Source of the DNA: Deltaproteobacteria bacterium
GTDB lineage: Bacteria; Desulfobacterota; Desulfomonilia; Desulfomonilales; Desulfomonilaceae
Direction: 5' to 3'
Length of the DNA stretch: 53,277 bases
Assembly: GCA_016875095.1 (NCBI GenBank)
Contig: VGSG01000017.1
Location: 1 to 53,277, forward strand
A program made the position numbers and the translations under genes. The notes under the pieces are model-generated. The model was not told the DNA's origin and did no database searches. It was given only the letters and a program-made list of their open reading frames with translations. This document shows, one piece after another, positions 51,614 to 53,277 of this stretch (its first letter is position 1; the number at the start of each line of letters is the position of its first letter).

Positions 51614-51677
51614 GCGAATGAGGCTGCGGGGAGCCTTCCGGCGCGGTCAAAGAATCCGTCGGGAGCCTCATTTTCGC
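51614..51677 (+). ncRNA. Structured leader upstream of mntP
   Basis: AATGAGGCT (51617-51625) pairs perfectly with AGCCTCATT (51664-51672), extended by GCG/CGC with a two-base bulge. The enclosed 38 bases start GCGGGGAG, similar to the GGGGAG start of the manganese-sensing yybP-ykoY riboswitch that controls mntP in E. coli. The remaining consensus (about 100 bases with conserved internal loops) is not found. So this is a leader structure of possible regulatory role, not an assigned riboswitch. Confidence 0.3.
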
Positions 51678-51746
51678 TGCCTGGAGCGCGCGCCGAGGCC
51701 ACGACCTCTGACGATCTGTTCTTGCTAATTCAATATTGGAGTTGCC

Positions 51747-52307
51747 ATGGATGATCTTTCACTTGTGGGCACTTCAGTTGCTCTGGGAGCGGATGCCTTT
51801 GCGGTGGCAACCGCTGTGGGCGCGGGCTTACCTGCCTTGACTAGTCGTCACTTCTTTCGACTTATCTGGCACTTCGGTCTTTTTCAGGCATTGATGACAA
51901 CCTTGGGCTGGTTTGGAGGGGAAGGCCTCTCGCTCTTCATGATGGGAATCAATTGTTGGATCGCTTTTGGGTTATTGTGCTGCCTGGGCGGCAAGATGAT
52001 CATTGAATCCCGCCACGCGGAAAGACGGGCCGAGGGTTATGACCCCACGAGAGGCTGGAGCCTGGTGGGCTTGTCGGTAGCAACCAGCCTCGATGCGCTC
52101 GCCGTTGGCGTGAGCCTGAGTCTGATCGGTGAGACCATCTGGCGGCCGGCTCTCTTGATTGGCCTGGCCGCGCTCGTTATGACGTACATCGGGATGCGGC
52201 TTGGCAGCCAAGGAGGCGCTTATCTGGGCAGATGGGCGGAATTGGCGGGCGGCATAATACTCGTGCTCATCGGCGTGCGAATTCTTGTTGAGCATCTGGG
52301 AACATAG
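51747..52307 (+). CDS. mntP: Manganese efflux pump MntP
   Basis: This 186-residue inner-membrane protein has six helices and belongs to the MntP (YebN) family, which exports Mn2+. The family motifs are ALGADAFAVATAVGAGLP in helix 1 and ATSLDALAVGVSLSLIG in the second half, giving the two acidic-residue halves of the Mn site (GADAxAV and SxDAxxVG). Length matches E. coli MntP (188). The ATG follows TTGGAG at six bases. It is divergent from the CDF exporter and directly upstream of a manganese-type binding protein, so the region balances metal uptake and export. Confidence 0.93.
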   Translation: MDDLSLVGTSVALGADAFAVATAVGAGLPALTSRHFFRLIWHFGLFQALMTTLGWFGGEGLSLFMMGINCWIAFGLLCCLGGKMIIESRHAERRAEGYDPTRGWSLVGLSVATSLDALAVGVSLSLIGETIWRPALLIGLAALVMTYIGMRLGSQGGAYLGRWAELAGGIILVLIGVRILVEHLGT

Positions 52308-52332
52308 GTCGTATGCTGAAAACCGTCACGGA

Positions 52333-52351
52333 CCCGAACCCGGGTTTCGGG
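52333..52351 (+). repeat. Hairpin between mntP and the binding-protein gene
   Basis: CCCGAA (52333-52338) pairs with TTCGGG (52346-52351) around CCCGGGT. No T-tract follows, so it probably does not end transcription fully and may allow read-through to the next gene. Confidence 0.3.
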
Positions 52352-52416
52352 CTGGGAGACCAGATCTATTGATCCGCGGCTGGACACGCATTTCCGAGCG
52401 CATAAGAGGCGTTATC

Positions 52417-53277
52417 GTGGCAAAACTGCTAGTGATCACGGCTTGTCTCGCGTTCATCGCGCCGGGCGTCTCGGACGCCCGGGAATCCTCACGGACCGAT
52501 TTCAGCGATCGCAAGCCGCTGCTGGTTTGTTCCACGACCCAGATAGCTGATTTCACTCGTCAGATCGTCGGAAATCAGTGCGATGTCCGATGCATTCTGG
52601 CTCCTGGAGCTGACCCACATACCTATATGCCTACCCCGGGAGATGCGCAACTCACGCTGAAGGCTGATTTGTGTCTCCAGAACGGCCTCCATCTGGAGGG
52701 CAAGAACTGGATGGCCACCCTCGCTCGTGATGCAGGCAAGCCGCTCGTCACTTGTACAGACGGAATCAAGCCGATCATGCTGGAACAGGGGGGCGAGAAG
52801 ATCAACGACCCTCATAGCTGGTTCACACCTCGCAACGCGGCCGTGTACGTGAATAACATTGTGAGAGCAGTCTCGGAGCTCGATCCCGTAGGTAAGTCGG
52901 AGTACGAAGCACGCGCGCGGCTCTATTTGCAGCAGCTTCGAGCGCTGGACTCGTGGATTCGGGAGCAATTCAACGTGATTCCTCCTCACAAGCGTATTCT
53001 GGTGACGAGTCACGATGCGTTCAATTACTTTGCTGAAGAGTATGGGTTCAAGAACCGGGCGCCTGTCGGATGGTCCACGGGAGCGGAAATCGGGGCGGGC
53101 ATGACCCCTGATCGGCGAAAACAAGTAATTGAGTCAATACGGGAATTTGGAGTGAAAGCCGTCTTTGTGGAGACAAGCGTGAATCCCAAGCTCGTCCGCG
53201 AGATCGCGACCGATGCAGGAGTCAAGATCGGTGGCTCGCTCTATTCCGATTCGATGGGCGAATCGGGATCCGCGGGC
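52417..53277 (+). CDS. Manganese/zinc ABC transporter substrate-binding protein (cluster A-I), 3' end cut
   Basis: The frame runs open from a GTG at 52417 through base 53277, 287 residues, and the C-terminus lies beyond the window. Residues 1-21 form a signal peptide. Four metal-ligand motifs of the TroA/MntC group are visible: GADPHTYMPTP (His), INDPHSWFTPR (His), VFVETSVNP (Glu) and SLYSDSMG (Asp). A His-His-Glu-Asp set is typical of Mn/Fe binders, whereas Zn binders (ZnuA) carry three His. It would deliver metal to an ABC importer whose genes should follow. I chose GTG because it has AGAGG seven bases upstream; a TTG at 52369 would add 16 residues. Neighbouring mntP supports a manganese role. 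Confidence 0.88.
   Translation, partial: MAKLLVITACLAFIAPGVSDARESSRTDFSDRKPLLVCSTTQIADFTRQIVGNQCDVRCILAPGADPHTYMPTPGDAQLTLKADLCLQNGLHLEGKNWMATLARDAGKPLVTCTDGIKPIMLEQGGEKINDPHSWFTPRNAAVYVNNIVRAVSELDPVGKSEYEARARLYLQQLRALDSWIREQFNVIPPHKRILVTSHDAFNYFAEEYGFKNRAPVGWSTGAEIGAGMTPDRRKQVIESIREFGVKAVFVETSVNPKLVREIATDAGVKIGGSLYSDSMGESGSAG

Larger units (their letters stand above)
51417..51746. other. Divergent region between CDF exporter and mntP
   Basis: These 330 bases contain the mntP promoter and a structured leader listed below, and no gene. CAAT/ATTG dyads (CAATATGGAATTG at 51434-51446, CAATATTG at 51731-51738) lie close to both start sites and could be sites of a shared metal regulator. Confidence 0.5.

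Noticed and set aside
51614-51677. yybP-ykoY manganese riboswitch
   Set aside because: Only GGGGAG and an outer helix agree; the remaining conserved loops and the ~100-base size are absent. Kept as an unassigned leader structure.

Overview
The window looks like chromosome from an anaerobic, respiratory or syntrophic member of the former Deltaproteobacteria (Desulfobacterota, possibly near Desulfomonile). The evidence is a complete rnfCDGEAB operon, several acyl-CoA oxidation modules, a branched-chain-acid (Liv/HAAT) ABC transporter fused into an acyl-CoA synthetase operon, a multihaem cytochrome c joined to a membrane cytochrome b, and a sigma-54 activator. The taxonomic call is inference. 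I see no CRISPR array, tRNA, rRNA, transposase or phage gene.

Layout. 1-1037: an outer-membrane barrel gene cut by the window edge, on the minus strand. 1.3-3.5 kb: a metal-linked group (DUF364 protein, a 28-residue membrane peptide, an ArsR-family repressor, NikR). 3.6-8.2 kb: an unrecognised protein, a five-S1-domain RNA-binding protein and a DrrAB-type ABC-2 exporter. 8.5-12.6 kb: a RelE/YafQ-type toxin-antitoxin pair whose toxin looks frameshifted, a ChaN-like protein, acylphosphatase and ligA. 13-22 kb: one isolated periplasmic binding protein, then a minus-strand operon livG - acyl-CoA synthetase - livH - livM - livK - livF - LEA14-like protein. 23-27 kb: crotonase, HMG-CoA-lyase-like protein and acetoacetyl-CoA synthetase, which together resemble the last steps of leucine/isovalerate oxidation. 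27-28.3 kb: a PLD-family protein, a MITE-like hairpin element and a small hypothetical gene. 28.6-34.6 kb: rnfCDGEAB. 34.7-38.6 kb: a PAS sigma-54 activator, a small membrane protein behind a sigma-54 promoter, and a CbcL-like cytochrome. 38.9-44.2 kb: a beta-oxidation operon (acyl-CoA dehydrogenase, thiolase, FadB-type fusion). 44.7-50.5 kb: a TPR protein, moaC, hisD, a CxxCxxCC protein and a family-39 glycosyltransferase. 50.5-53.3 kb: a CDF exporter, MntP and a manganese-type binding protein cut by the right edge.

How it fits together. The Liv transporter and synthetase would import and activate a carboxylic acid. The crotonase/lyase/AacS and FadB/thiolase/dehydrogenase modules would oxidise acyl-CoAs. 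Rnf would interconvert ferredoxin, NADH and an ion gradient, and the cytochrome would exchange electrons between quinone and the periplasm. The most unusual features I see are in Rnf: RnfA carries a secreted Ig-like N-terminal domain, and RnfE lacks one of the two cysteines expected to hold the intramembrane [2Fe-2S] cluster. Others are an EF-hand loop inside the cytochrome, a frameshifted toxin, a single-helix micropeptide ahead of an ArsR gene, and a 168-bp inverted-repeat element.
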